DNA of 64,000 nt from Proales similis (taxonomy: Eukaryota > Rotifera > Eurotatoria > Ploima > Proalidae): the NCBI GenBank assembly GCA_019059635.1, contig JAGVRJ010000001.1:1364001-1428000 (forward strand), read 5' to 3'. Made by a program: the position numbers and the translations under genes. This document shows positions 36,534 through 47,440 of this stretch, in pieces. The notes beneath the pieces were generated by a model. It saw nothing but the letters and a program-made list of their open reading frames with translations. It did not search any database and was not told where the DNA came from. The stretch's first letter is position 1, and each line of letters begins with the position of its first letter.

Positions 36534-37703
36534 ATGGAGCCCAATAATAAAGGAATCGATTTCGGTAAAACGACCTTGTGCGTTCAAATCTGGCTCAATC
36601 GTAGCTAAACCCGCTTCAGACGAGAGTCTCATTAGATCTGTTCACGTGAACTTGTCGGCTGTGAAAAAGCGCGCCGGTGAGTATGCCAGTCGACGAAGCG
36701 TGAAGAAGGAGCAACAAGTCGCGTGGCTCCTGCGCGCCGTAACTTGCATTGATTTGACCACGTTGGCGGGCGACGACACTCCGGCCAATGTAGAGCGTCT
36801 GTGCCTGAAGGCCGCCCAGCCCATTCGACCCGACCTATTGAAGGCGACCGGAGTCCAAGGCAACTGACAAATTCTCGTCGCCATGTCTGAACCTATCACT
36901 AAATAGCTGAGTAGAGCTGAGATGTGGTGCAGTTTGTGTCTATCCGTCACGTGTGGCCGACGCTTACAGATCACTCAAGACGTGTCGAATGGCCGACAAG
37001 ATCCCGGTTGCTTCAGTTGCAACTGGCTTCCCCACCGGTCAATATCATCTGCCGACCAGACTGAGAGAAATAGAGCTGGCTGTTGCGGACGGAGCCCACG
37101 AGATCGACATAGTCATCAACCGAACCGCTGCTCTGCAGGCAAACTGGAAACGTAGGTTACCAAGCCAATACGCACTAATTCGTTGAGGCAAAAAGCGGCT
37201 CTCAAGTGTTGTACGACGAAATAAGGCAAATGAAAGCGGCGTGCCGAGAGGCGCACATGAAGACCATATTGGCAGTGGGCGAGCTTGGATCGTTGGAAAA
37301 CGTCTACAAGGCGTCCATGGTGGCAATGATGGCCGGCAGTGATTTCATCAAGACTTCCACTGGCAAAGAAGGCGTCAATGCCAATTTCGTCAACGCCTTG
37401 ATTATGGTCAGGGCCATCAGAGACTACCAGATCGCCACAGGCATGCGAGTTGGCTTCAAACCAGCAGGTAAGTGACGAACAAAGAGGAATGCGGCTTCCG
37501 GAGTACAACTCAATCGACAAGGCGGAATCAAAACGGCCAAAGACGCCTGTGTTTGGCTTTCGTTCATGAAAGAAGAGCTCGGCGACGACTGGACTCAGAA
37601 TAAGCTGTTTAGAATCGGCGCCAGTTCCCTTCTTGGCGACATTGAGCGGCAAGTATTTCATTATGTAACAGGCAGGTACGCAGCCGCATACGAGCTGCCC
37701 TGA
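36534..37703 (+). CDS. DERA: Deoxyribose-phosphate aldolase
   Basis: Cleaves 2-deoxyribose 5-phosphate to glyceraldehyde 3-phosphate and acetaldehyde in deoxynucleoside catabolism. Five exons: 36534-36564, 36620-36859, 36915-37151, 37207-37467 and 37522-37703, giving 316 residues (human 318). Visible motifs are IDLTTLAGDDTPANVERLC, VCVYPSRVADA, IPVASVATGFPTGQ, EIDIVINR (acid for catalysis) and SDFIKTSTGK, whose first Lys forms the Schiff base. The end is GRYAAAYELP. The second intron lacks a good GT donor: a GC donor at 36860 with acceptor at 36914 gives a 55-base intron like its neighbours, while a weaker GT option (GTCCAA at 36853) would remove three residues. AATAAA lies at 37722-37727. 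Confidence 0.95.
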
Positions 37704-37721
37704 GCCTGCGATGAGCAGTCG

Positions 37722-37727
37722 AATAAA
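37722..37727 (+). terminator. Polyadenylation signal of DERA
   Basis: AATAAA 19 bases after the DERA stop codon. Confidence 0.6.
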
Positions 37728-38765
37728 TTCAGAAGAGAATTGATGTCTTCAATTAATCGTCCTCAGCCGGTCAGACTCGTGCAGGAGCAGATGAAGAGAA
37801 AATCGCCCAAGCGAATCATTTGTTTATTCATTCATCATTCAAGTTTTTTGTAAGTCTGTTTAAAAGGAAAAGAGATTAGAGCTGAAATGACCAGTTTGTC
37901 TGCGAGCAGTAAACTAACTCGCGCCCAGTCTTATTTTGGTCTGAGGCAAAATAAGGAAATAAAGAGAGAGAGAGAGATTAAAAGAGAGGAAGGGTGACAA
38001 TAAGGAAATCAGATGAAGAATAAACGAAGAATATTTGAATAAATGTGAATGAGTGAGATGAAATAGAGAGAAAGAAACAAGGTTGACCCTGACCGCCCTG
38101 AGCGCTTGCTCACCTCGTCGGTTTGTCTACATGAGGCAACTAGTCTTCGGTCTCGACACCAGCCGGCCTCAACTTTCAACTGAGTAAAACGTTCCCTGCT
38201 TCTCATCTTGTCGATTATTTTTTCCTCGTTTGACTGCGTCACATTCGCAGTAGTAGATGAAATGACTTTATGAAAATGAGAAAACAAAAGTTCTCTGATG
38301 AGGAACAAGAAGATTGAGGAGTGAGAATGAAGAAAAAAGAAGTGAAGAGAAGGATGAGCACAGAGAGAATTAATCAAGCTTTTCTCGCTTTTTTTTCATG
38401 TCAACTGGAAATCAGAGTGGATTAAAATTTGAGGCCGTCTGGATTTGTGCGCTTGATTTTATCAGAGTGGCAAAATGAAAAATGGAAAAATAGGAAATTC
38501 AAAAAAGGCCTCCAAGTTTGATGGTCATCGATGGGATAAAATCGATCGAAATGTGAGGCCTCTATTTCTGAACTTGTCTGCAAGCAAATCTTCTATTTTT
38601 TTTTGTATAGAATAGCTCTCGTCCACATGACGGGGCTATTATTTTGCATGAAATGAAAGTGCCGATCAGACCGGGGTCTGCTCAACAGGCATGTTCAAAG
38701 GAAAATGCACAAGTTAAAATGAAAATTAATAGGGAAAGAGGAGTAGAGATGCAAATAAAGAAATA

Positions 38766-38785
38766 GAGAGAGAGAGAGAGAGAGA
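38766..38785. repeat. GA microsatellite
   Basis: About nine GA dinucleotides in the DERA-RCC1 intergenic region. Confidence 0.75.
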
Positions 38786-39064
38786 CAGGAAGAGAAAGGC
38801 AAAGAGGAAACATGCGAGGGAAATGGCAATGGGCAAGGTCATTTTCTGATTGTTATTATCATTATTTAAAAATGCACATGGAGTTGAGCTTTATTACATA
38901 AGCTGCAAAGATCAAAGAAATTGCGCGCTTCTCGTTCGCAGCTTCTTTTCTTCTTTTTTTCTGTGCGCGTGTGTTCAGTGTGTTTTCATGAGGTCTGTGT
39001 GGGTGTGTGTGTGCGTGCGTGTGTCTGTGCATGTGGTGAGACGTGTACGTGTGTGCTAGAGAGC

Positions 39065-40705
39065 TTATGATTCTTCGTTCGGCTCGCTCACAACAAAGAG
39101 TGAATGCTGACCGCCGATACTGACCGAGTAGACCTCTCTAACATCGATCTGCTTTGAGCTCACCTGATTAGGCACCAAATAGTCTTCTTCGGTGTCCAGA
39201 CCGAGCTGCTTTGAGTAATTGGTGCCCCAGCTGAACACCTTTCCACTTTTGTCGATCGCATACGAGACGTTCGTATTGGCGGCGATGTCAACTATGTCGT
39301 TAAAATTTTCGATTTTCACCGGCACTTTGGTGTCGGCTTTTATGTCGCCCAGGCCCAGACAGCCGTATCGATGTGAGCCCATTGAGTAAACGTGGCCGTT
39401 CTCGTCAAGGAACACGGTGTGATGCATGCCGCCGACCGCTTTTTTCAGCTTCGACTCGAACTTGAGCGAGTGAAGCACTTCGGGCTGGTAGCGGTTTTCG
39501 GTATCTTCAATGCCCAACTGATGGCTATTGTTCAGGCCGAAGCCCACGATCAGATCAGAGTCCTTCACTTTGAGGAAGGTGCAGTAGGCGCTGGTGAATA
39601 TGTCCTCGACTTGTCGATGACCTTGAAGCTCTTTTCTCCTTGGCAGGCGCACTTGGCCAGGCACTAAAATCATGTCAGGGCCTCGTCGGCCACCGCGACA
39701 GCAGTTGTAGCGCGAGATTCTGCCCAGCTGTCCGTGCTCCGAGTTGCCCACGGTGAACACCTCGCCAGTGACTGTGAGCATCACCAGATGATCGGCTCCG
39801 GACGAAATCTTGGCCACTCTGTGCTTCAGGCTGAACTTCAACGGCGACTTGGCTATTTTCTTGTTGTCGAGGCCAAGCACTCCGCTGCCGTCACGGAACG
39901 TGCCCCACGCATATACCTCACCGCTCTGGGTGAGCGCTGCTGTGTGACTGTCGCCGGCAGTGATCTCGACAGCCTTTTCGGGCAGCTCGACCTTGTCGAG
40001 GTCTTCTTCGTTCTCTCGGCCGAGTGCGAACTCGTCGTTGCAGCCAAATGTGTAAACCAGGCCATCTTCAGTAAGACAGGCCGAGTGCATGCCTCCGGCG
40101 GCCACCTGAATCACGTTCTCGGGCAAGTCGCGCACAATCTGCGGCTTCTTTCGATTATCGATCTCGAGGCCGAGTCCGAGCTGATTTGACAAATTCTCGC
40201 CCACGGCCAGAACGGTGCCGGGCTTGCTGCACGATCGGAATATGCTGATCTCGGGCAAGTGAAGCTGAGACGATTCGCTCATCATGGTCAACTCTTCGAT
40301 GTTGGCCGTTGTGTTGATGGTCGAGTTGATCGCCGAGCTGGACGCGGCCATTTTGCGCAGACTGCCTGCAGGCTTCTCCTCCGCCTTCTCTTCGGCCTTT
40401 TCTGGCACGGCTTCTTCTTCCATGCTCACGTCGGCTTTGTCGATCACCGCCGATTCACCGTTACTGGCTCCGTTTGCCACATTCGCCTCCGGCACGGCGG
40501 CCGGAGTCTCAACTGCTTCGGGCTTCTCTTCTGCATGCTGCCCGTTCGCCTCGTGTGATTTGCCATTCACCTCGGCCGGTGCGCCGTTCTCGACTAGAGA
40601 CGTTGAAGAGGAGGCCGGCGACACCGACTTTTGGTTGGCCGTCTTGCGCTCCGTTTTCGCTCGCTTCTTCCTCGGCTCTGTGTTGTTTATTTTGGCGGGT
40701 GGCAT
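39065..40705 (-). CDS. RCC1: RCC1, chromatin-bound exchange factor for Ran
   Basis: The nuclear guanine nucleotide exchange factor for Ran, generating the RanGTP gradient for transport and spindle assembly. It is a single exon of 546 residues. From about residue 160 it has the seven-bladed RCC1 propeller: repeats such as VLAVGENLSNQLGLGLE, GGMHSACLTEDGLVYTFGCN, EITAGDSHTAALTQSGEVYA, SSGADHLVMLTVTGEVFTVG and SIGGQHSLFV. The first 155 residues are an extension not found at that length in vertebrates (about 421 residues in total): a basic start PRKKRAKTERK, likely nuclear import or chromatin contact, then an Ala/Glu-rich stretch. The start is divergent from PSMB6, 797 bases away. Confidence 0.95.
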   Translation of the reverse strand: MPPAKINNTEPRKKRAKTERKTANQKSVSPASSSTSLVENGAPAEVNGKSHEANGQHAEEKPEAVETPAAVPEANVANGASNGESAVIDKADVSMEEEAVPEKAEEKAEEKPAGSLRKMAASSSAINSTINTTANIEELTMMSESSQLHLPEISIFRSCSKPGTVLAVGENLSNQLGLGLEIDNRKKPQIVRDLPENVIQVAAGGMHSACLTEDGLVYTFGCNDEFALGRENEEDLDKVELPEKAVEITAGDSHTAALTQSGEVYAWGTFRDGSGVLGLDNKKIAKSPLKFSLKHRVAKISSGADHLVMLTVTGEVFTVGNSEHGQLGRISRYNCCRGGRRGPDMILVPGQVRLPRRKELQGHRQVEDIFTSAYCTFLKVKDSDLIVGFGLNNSHQLGIEDTENRYQPEVLHSLKFESKLKKAVGGMHHTVFLDENGHVYSMGSHRYGCLGLGDIKADTKVPVKIENFNDIVDIAANTNVSYAIDKSGKVFSWGTNYSKQLGLDTEEDYLVPNQVSSKQIDVREVYSVSIGGQHSLFVVSEPNEES

Positions 40706-41502
40706 CCTTTTACTCTTTCGCTGCTGCTTCTAAAACCTCTAAATTAAAACTCTATTGTTTGGCGTCGTTGTTGCTTTCGCTTAATTCGACTTGAAATAAC
40801 ATAGAATAGAAACAATGGCCAGCGAGATGAATAGAACAAACATTGCGTTTAATCGATTTTAACGCCATGATCATGGCCGTACGCGAGCACCGCACTCGGA
40901 TCAGACGAGTTACGCTTGCAACTCAAACCGCACATTTAACATGCGGTCAAAAGTCAGAGCTGCATGCGCATTGGACACGCATTGCTTCCTCTCTGACCGC
41001 TCAGAGCGGCCGAATATTCTTCACTGGCTTCTGGTGGCCGGCGCCCTTCGCCAGGTGATCAGCTCGGGCACCAATTGCTCCTGTTCGACAACTCAGTTGA
41101 TTATGGAAAAGAGGGCGAATTTGTAAAGCCACTCGGCGACAAGTTTTCATTAATTTGCAATGCATCTACTCTGCTCGTATGTGCAGCTTTATTTTCAAAT
41201 TTGAATGCATCATTCAGTACTTGCGTTCGGCTGTAATCGCCGCCACCTCCATCACAATCTTCGTCAATTTGCTCTTCGCTCGATCGCAATCACAATTCGC
41301 TCTTCTTGAAATAGATTGAGACCAGGGAAGGAAGAAGGAGCACGGCGAGAGTCACAGCGACACAAATAGACAAAGCGACTAAAAGAATAGCGAGTAAGTG
41401 CGACTCTGCTTTAGATCTGAAACAGAAGCGACAAAGGCGAACAGAGTGCGAAAATAAACAAATTTAAAATAAAGAGCAAAAGCGAGCAAATTTAACCGCG
41501 AG
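40706..41502. promoter_or_regulatory. Divergent intergenic region between RCC1 and PSMB6
   Basis: About 800 bases holding both promoters. No TATA box evident on either side, as expected for housekeeping genes. No further gene seen. Confidence 0.45.
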
Positions 41503-42341
41503 ATGATTGACATGGGCATCAAGACTGACGACCTGACCCCTGAGTGGGTGCGCGAGGCTCACCTCACCGGAGTAAGAGGACGCTCGTTTTCTCTCTTTTT
41601 TTTCGCTTATTTGACCCTGATTCATCGCTAGACGACTATTCTGGCTGCCGAGTTCGCCGGCGGAGTTGTGATCGCGGCCGACTCGCGAACCACCACTGGG
41701 TAAATGAAAATTGCCGCCGCATGGTCGTTAATAATCGGATCTCATCAAATCAGATCGTACGTGGCCAATCGAGTCACTGACAAGCTCACTCCTCTGTCGG
41801 ACTACATATTCTGTCTGCGAGCTGGATCGGCTGCCGACACCCAGGCGATCGCCGACTTTGTAAAATACAACCTCGAGTTCCACGAGTAGGTCGACTCTTG
41901 AGCTGAAACGAACCATCTCTCAACCAGACGCTGCTTAGAATGGAGACGGGCGAACGAGCCATGGTGAAGACCGCCGCCCACTTGGCCAAGTCGTTGATTT
42001 ACAACAACAGAGAAAATCTGACCGCCTCGTTGATCGTGGCCGGCTGGGACCGTTCGAGCGGCGGCCAAGTTTACGTGGTGCCAATCAGCGGAATGATTGT
42101 GCGAAAGAGCCTTCACATCAGCGGTTCGGGAAGCATCTATGCCATGGGCTTTTTGGACGCCAACTTCCAGCCGGGCATGTCTCGCGACGACTGCCTCGAG
42201 CTGGTGAAGAAAGCGATTGCGATCGCGATTGCCCGCGACGGCAGCAGCGGTGGCGTAATCAGGTATGCGGTGATCACCGAGAAAGGCGTTGAGCGAGACG
42301 TGGTCCTCAACAACCAGCTTCCGCGCTTCTTTGAGAACTAA
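41503..42341 (+). CDS. PSMB6: Proteasome subunit beta type-6 (beta1, caspase-like)
   Basis: A catalytic subunit of the 20S proteasome. Four exons: 41503-41571, 41632-41699, 41754-41885 and 41939-42341, giving 223 residues. The propeptide is 23 residues ending in Gly; processing would expose Thr1 of [13 protein letters not shown]. Counting from Thr1, Asp17 (in AADSR), Lys33 (in DKLTP) and Arg45 (in CLRAG) are present; the last gives preference for acidic P1 residues in beta1. GSAADTQ and [10 protein letters not shown] are conserved. The exon 1/2 junction falls exactly at the cleavage site between Gly and Thr1. The propeptide is shorter than the human one (34). AATAAA lies at 42432-42437. Confidence 0.97.
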
Positions 42342-42570
42342 TAATCCGGTGAAATGCCACAGCCTCCTTTGACTCTCGACTCGAATTCTATTATTCGCTC
42401 TCAAGCAGTAACTACAAAACAATGAACAAAAAATAAATATTCATCCACTATATCGACCACTTGCTCGAGTTTAAGTTGACCAAGGCCGTGAAACGCCTGG
42501 GCCAATAAGCGAGCGCATCGACAACCCATTTGATGCGCCTTTTTGAAGCAAAAGACAAAACAGAAGAATT

Positions 42571-45500
42571 ATGCAGATTGTGCTCACCACTCTGGACGGC
42601 GGCCTATTCACAGTGGATGTGAACGCCGAGATTGAGCTGATCAACTTAAAGGCCTTATGCGAGCAAGAGACCGGCATTCCTGCCAATCAGATGTCAATCA
42701 CGTACAACGGCCGGCCGCTCACCGACCCGCACGGCAGCCTGCAAAAGTTCGGCGTGCAAGAAAACGATATTCTCATGGTCCAGCGGATAGCCGGTAAGCG
42801 AGTGTCTCATTTGCCCGTGGCCACCTCTACTCGCATCGCCTTTGCAGCTGCGCCTGACATTCCCCTGATTGACTTTAGCTCAGTCTCGCTGCCAAATGCT
42901 CGACCTTCGTCTTCAAGAACCCAACATTCAGGTAGGCACTTTCGGAGAGCAATTATTTTCTCTTTTTTTTTTTATTTAAATGAATAAAGTGCCCGATTTG
43001 CCACGAATTAGACAAATGCTCATGTCGAACAGACGAGAGTTTGACGAACTGAAGCGACGATTTCCAGAGCTTGCCGACGCGATCGAAAAGAACGACACAG
43101 GTCGGTTGGCTTCTATAATTGAAACAAAAACGAACGGTTTCTTCTGATTTGCTGCTCTCACACAAACATTACTGGTTGGTTTGTCCACGTTTTGGGCCTG
43201 GCTGTGCGTCGCTTCACTTCTTCATCCAGTGCCGTTGACTGCTGTGTGAATGTATTGGGTGCTTGCGTTTTGCAATCTTTCTCATTGAACGTCATTGGAA
43301 TCGAGTTGACTCGAGTGCACGCCATTTGACGCTTTAGCCGAGCATTCGGTCTTTGACGATTGCGACACACTTTGCATTGCGCTGAGCTGGCCGCGGTTGC
43401 CTTCTCCAAGTTTTCAATTGAAGACAACGAAGAGGAGATTTTGGCGCGTTTCATCTTCACTAGTTGTTTGCTAGCTGACGGCTGACCTTGATGGCCAGAC
43501 GCTTGGGCGGTAGCCATGTCGAGTGCCCTCCAAACTGGATGCACTTGGTCTGTGGTCAACGACGATGGCAACGACTTCATGCAGACTCGATGCTGACCAG
43601 CTGTCAGCCAAGCAGAGTCCGGCCTCTCGGCAAGTCGACGCTCGATTGTGTTTTGGGTGATAAAGCTCGGTGAGTTGATGGAGCGAATTATAGACCGGGC
43701 ACCGACGGGCACTCCGCGTCCGAGTTCGAGTTTTCTGAACACGGGCCGATTGCGCGTCCAGATCGCGTCGGGCATCTCCTCGTACAACAACGGATAAAGC
43801 TCCTGACGAGGGCGGCACCTTTCTGCTTCTTGCGGCGTTTTGCCGCACGCCGTCGGCCGATTGGTTGGCTCGTTGGTGTGAGCTAGTAGCAGGCCGGCCG
43901 GCTCGTTGCCAAGAGGCTGATTGAACTGATTTGACTGAATCGCCGAGCTAATCGACTGGCTGTGAGTTACATGCGAGCCTGAACAGCAGAGATTGAGCAT
44001 CAGCTCGCACCACGTTTCGTCCTCCTGCTTGCTGCTGCCAAGTGGCTGCTCGAGCACTGAGCTTGTCGCATAGGACTCGCCTTTTTTCATCAGTTTTATG
44101 TCGTATTTGTAAAAGCGAACACAGCCGTAGAACAACAGCAGTACGCCCAGAATGGATGTGAGCACCAAAAAGCTCCAGTAGACTCTGTGTCCATTGCAAA
44201 CGAAGAGAGTGAAGAAAGCGCGGCCAAGGCCGCTGAACCAGACCTGCTGCTGCTGCTGCTGCTGACGAGTGTGCCTCTCCTCGTGACACACAATGCTGAT
44301 CAAGAGAGCTTCTTTCAAAAGCGCCAGCTTTTCGCTCGTCGCTGTGGTCTGCGTTGAGCTCAAGGGATCGTCGCTGTTCTGCAAATAGTTGACCATGAAC
44401 TGAGTGAAGTTGACCGCTTCGGGCAGCGTTTGTCTTATGCTCACGGTGTGCTCGTCTTCGCCCTGGTCGCTGTTGACCACGTTGTTCAACATGACCAGAG
44501 TGCCGAGCAGGAACAGGACCAGACCGACGATTATGTAGAAGTAGGCAAACTTGGCCTGTCTGTTCATAGCGTGTTTGCAACGAGGCCTTGAGAAAGGTCG
44601 CCAAGAACTTGATTGCCGCTTGTGGGCTTTGTTGCCTTTGTTTGTCTGCTTGGGCTTTTGCGGGTGAGAATGAGCATGGACCAATTTAGCGTCTAAACAT
44701 TCCACCCTCTCTCACTCTCTTCCTGAAGGTGTCAGCTTGAAACCAGTGAAACAACAGACGGAAGCAAGCGGCTTATAAATAATTCACTCTAAAAAGAACG
44801 ATTGTGAGAGCTGAAGAGCAAATTGTGCGTAATTGCCCAATTGAACATAACTAGCGGCTTTAGAGCGATCGATTTTAACACCTTAACCTACTGCTGGTCC
44901 GATGGAAATGCGGGCCAGGTTCCGAACGAGCGAATATTTTCTTCCTTATGTTTATGTTCGAACGCCGAGTTGCAAAAGAGAGAGAGAGAGAGACAGGGAG
45001 CGAGAGAAGAGAATAATGCTTCAGAACGACTCGATTCAGTAGACATCAATCAATCAAAATTAAAATTGTGTTTCAGCTTCCGTCCAAACACTGAGTTCCT
45101 CCTGGTCGTAACCGATGCATTCGTTAATATCCGATCCGTGTACGAGCTAAACAGACACAATCAAGCAAACACACTAAAAGCCACACACACACGCGGGCAT
45201 AGAGCCAAAATGCCCGAGCCAAAGCGGGAAGCAGTTTAAATTGCTTGCTGATTGTGCGATTATTGCTTTGCTGTTTTCTAAATTATCAACCGATTGTGCG
45301 CGTCCAGACCGATCTGTTTGACGAGTAAGAACGCGGCCAAACATTGATAAAGACTGAGACCGAGTGACAGAAAGAATGGAATCCTCCCACTCCCAAGTTT
45401 GTTGATGCGAGCACATTCAAATTGGATGAAGCGCGAATGGCCGTGTTGAATTAGCTCGCAATTCTCTTGCAAATTTTTCGGCCATTCTGCTGCAGCCACC

Positions 45501-47400
45501 CACGCCGAGAGAGAGAGAGAGAGAGAAAGAGAAGCATTGAAACAAACAAGCGCACGCGATTTAACGTCATCGGCAATCAGATTTCTTGACGTGAAATGGA
45601 GACAAAGTAGAGTTGCTCATTGACGTTTCATTTGTCATTTGGAAGCAAGACACAATCATGCACTCCCCGACAGCAGCAGCAGCAGCCGGCAGGTCGAGAG
45701 GAGTAGGAGTAATGAATTCAAATTAATTTAACTCTGTTCGGTGTGTTCATTGAGAGCTTCGAGATCGACTGTCAATGAATTTCAAAGTTAAAGCCGCATG
45801 AGACGCGTCTGGCATCACTTTTTGTGTCTCGTTTGAATTCCACAGCCCACGCTGTTTTTGCGGTGCCAACTAAATGCACTTTAGAACGAGAGAATTTACA
45901 TTTATTAGCGATTTAGTTGTGTTGGTATCGGTGCGACAAGAGAAAATAGAAGAAAAAGAAGCAGATTCTTCATGAAGCAAGCCATAGACCTTCAAAGCGA
46001 GACGCCAAGAAACGATTTGCATGCGAAACGAGGCCCAAGAGACTCAACACAGAGCCTCAGACGTGCTCACTGGTGTTGACCGTAGGCACGATCATTTGGC
46101 TCGCTTCTGCCGCGCACTCGTTTGCCTTTTGATCAGTTGAATCGGTCGCCGGGCCTCTGCGGTTCCTCTTGTTCTCTCTTCTCTTTTGGCTGTTTGCCGC
46201 CGCCAGTCGGTCTAGATGCTGTTTGGTTGTCACAATTATGTGAGCGGTTTGATCCTTCTCTGAGTAGACAACGACCACAAAGCCGAGCAGAAGCATCACA
46301 AGACCAACGACCACCGCGGTCCAGGCGAACACGTTCATGGACGGGTCGGAGCAAATGGAAATGGGCTGACACCAGCGGTCGACGCTGATCACAAGGAACA
46401 CAGCCACGCTGAGGGCTGTCAGAGCGCAGCCAGTCACTGTGGTTAGAATGCCGCACGGCTTGGAGCATTCGCAAAAGCTGGCGATGGCGCTCTTGCTTGT
46501 TTGGCTCGAGCCATCGGCGTCGTTAGCTCGAACGCTGATTCGACTCGACAAAGCGCTCGGATCGCGTCCCAGGCAAACAGCCAGCTCAGGCGCCATGCTG
46601 TGATTGCTCGTCCGCTTGGAGCCTTGGTCTATATTGCCGTTTGAATAGGAGCACTGGTGCAGGTTATTGACCGACAAGGCGACTTTGCCAATTCTGTGCT
46701 CGTTCTCCTCACTGTTGATCTGGTTTATGGCCAACAGGCTCAGATGGTGATGCTTTTGTTTATCGAGGCGGCCGGTCGACAAGTGATGCGTCGGCTGCTG
46801 TTGTTGGCTATGCTGCTGATGATGGTGGTGGTGGTGATGGTGATGCAGGAGACTGACTGGAGGTGGAGGACCGTGTCTGCCGCCCGACGAGTGATGTGGA
46901 TGATTGTGAAAGTTGTAGTCGTAGTTGAATATATTTGGCGTGTATAAGCCAGTTTGAACCGTTGAATGCATGTTGCCTAATCGATATTTAATTACTTTAC
47001 AAAGTCAGCCAAAGTTAAACCGCATTCCCGGCTACTGCTGCTGCTTCTAAGTTTCCAGTGACGTGTTTGAGTTGAATTTGTCCTAGTTGTCACGCGTCGT
47101 TCTCATTTACTCGGGCTAGACTGACGCTCAGCTCTTTGGCTTGATTGCATTTGAATCTGAAGCGAACAACAGCTAAATGAGCAAGATGGGGCCTCGTATT
47201 GATTACACGCAATGTCGTCTGCTCGCCTGTCTTTCCGGCCTGCACCGTTAAATTTAAAGACCAATTAAAGTAGAAGAGGAGCAACTCTCTTTCCAGAATA
47301 ATTAAGTAGCGAAAAACGATCGAGCCAAGAGACGCCAACTCAATATTTCATTAGTATTTAATCGAAACGGGCCCGATGACGTCGAGATATTTGACTATTA

Positions 47401-47440
<40 letters not shown>

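Larger units (their letters stand above)
37704..39064. other. Convergent 3' region between DERA and RCC1
   Basis: About 1.36 kb, purine-rich on the plus strand with several GA runs (37963-37978, 38766-38784) and a GT-rich stretch at 38995-39057 next to the RCC1 stop. No gene recognised. Confidence 0.55.
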
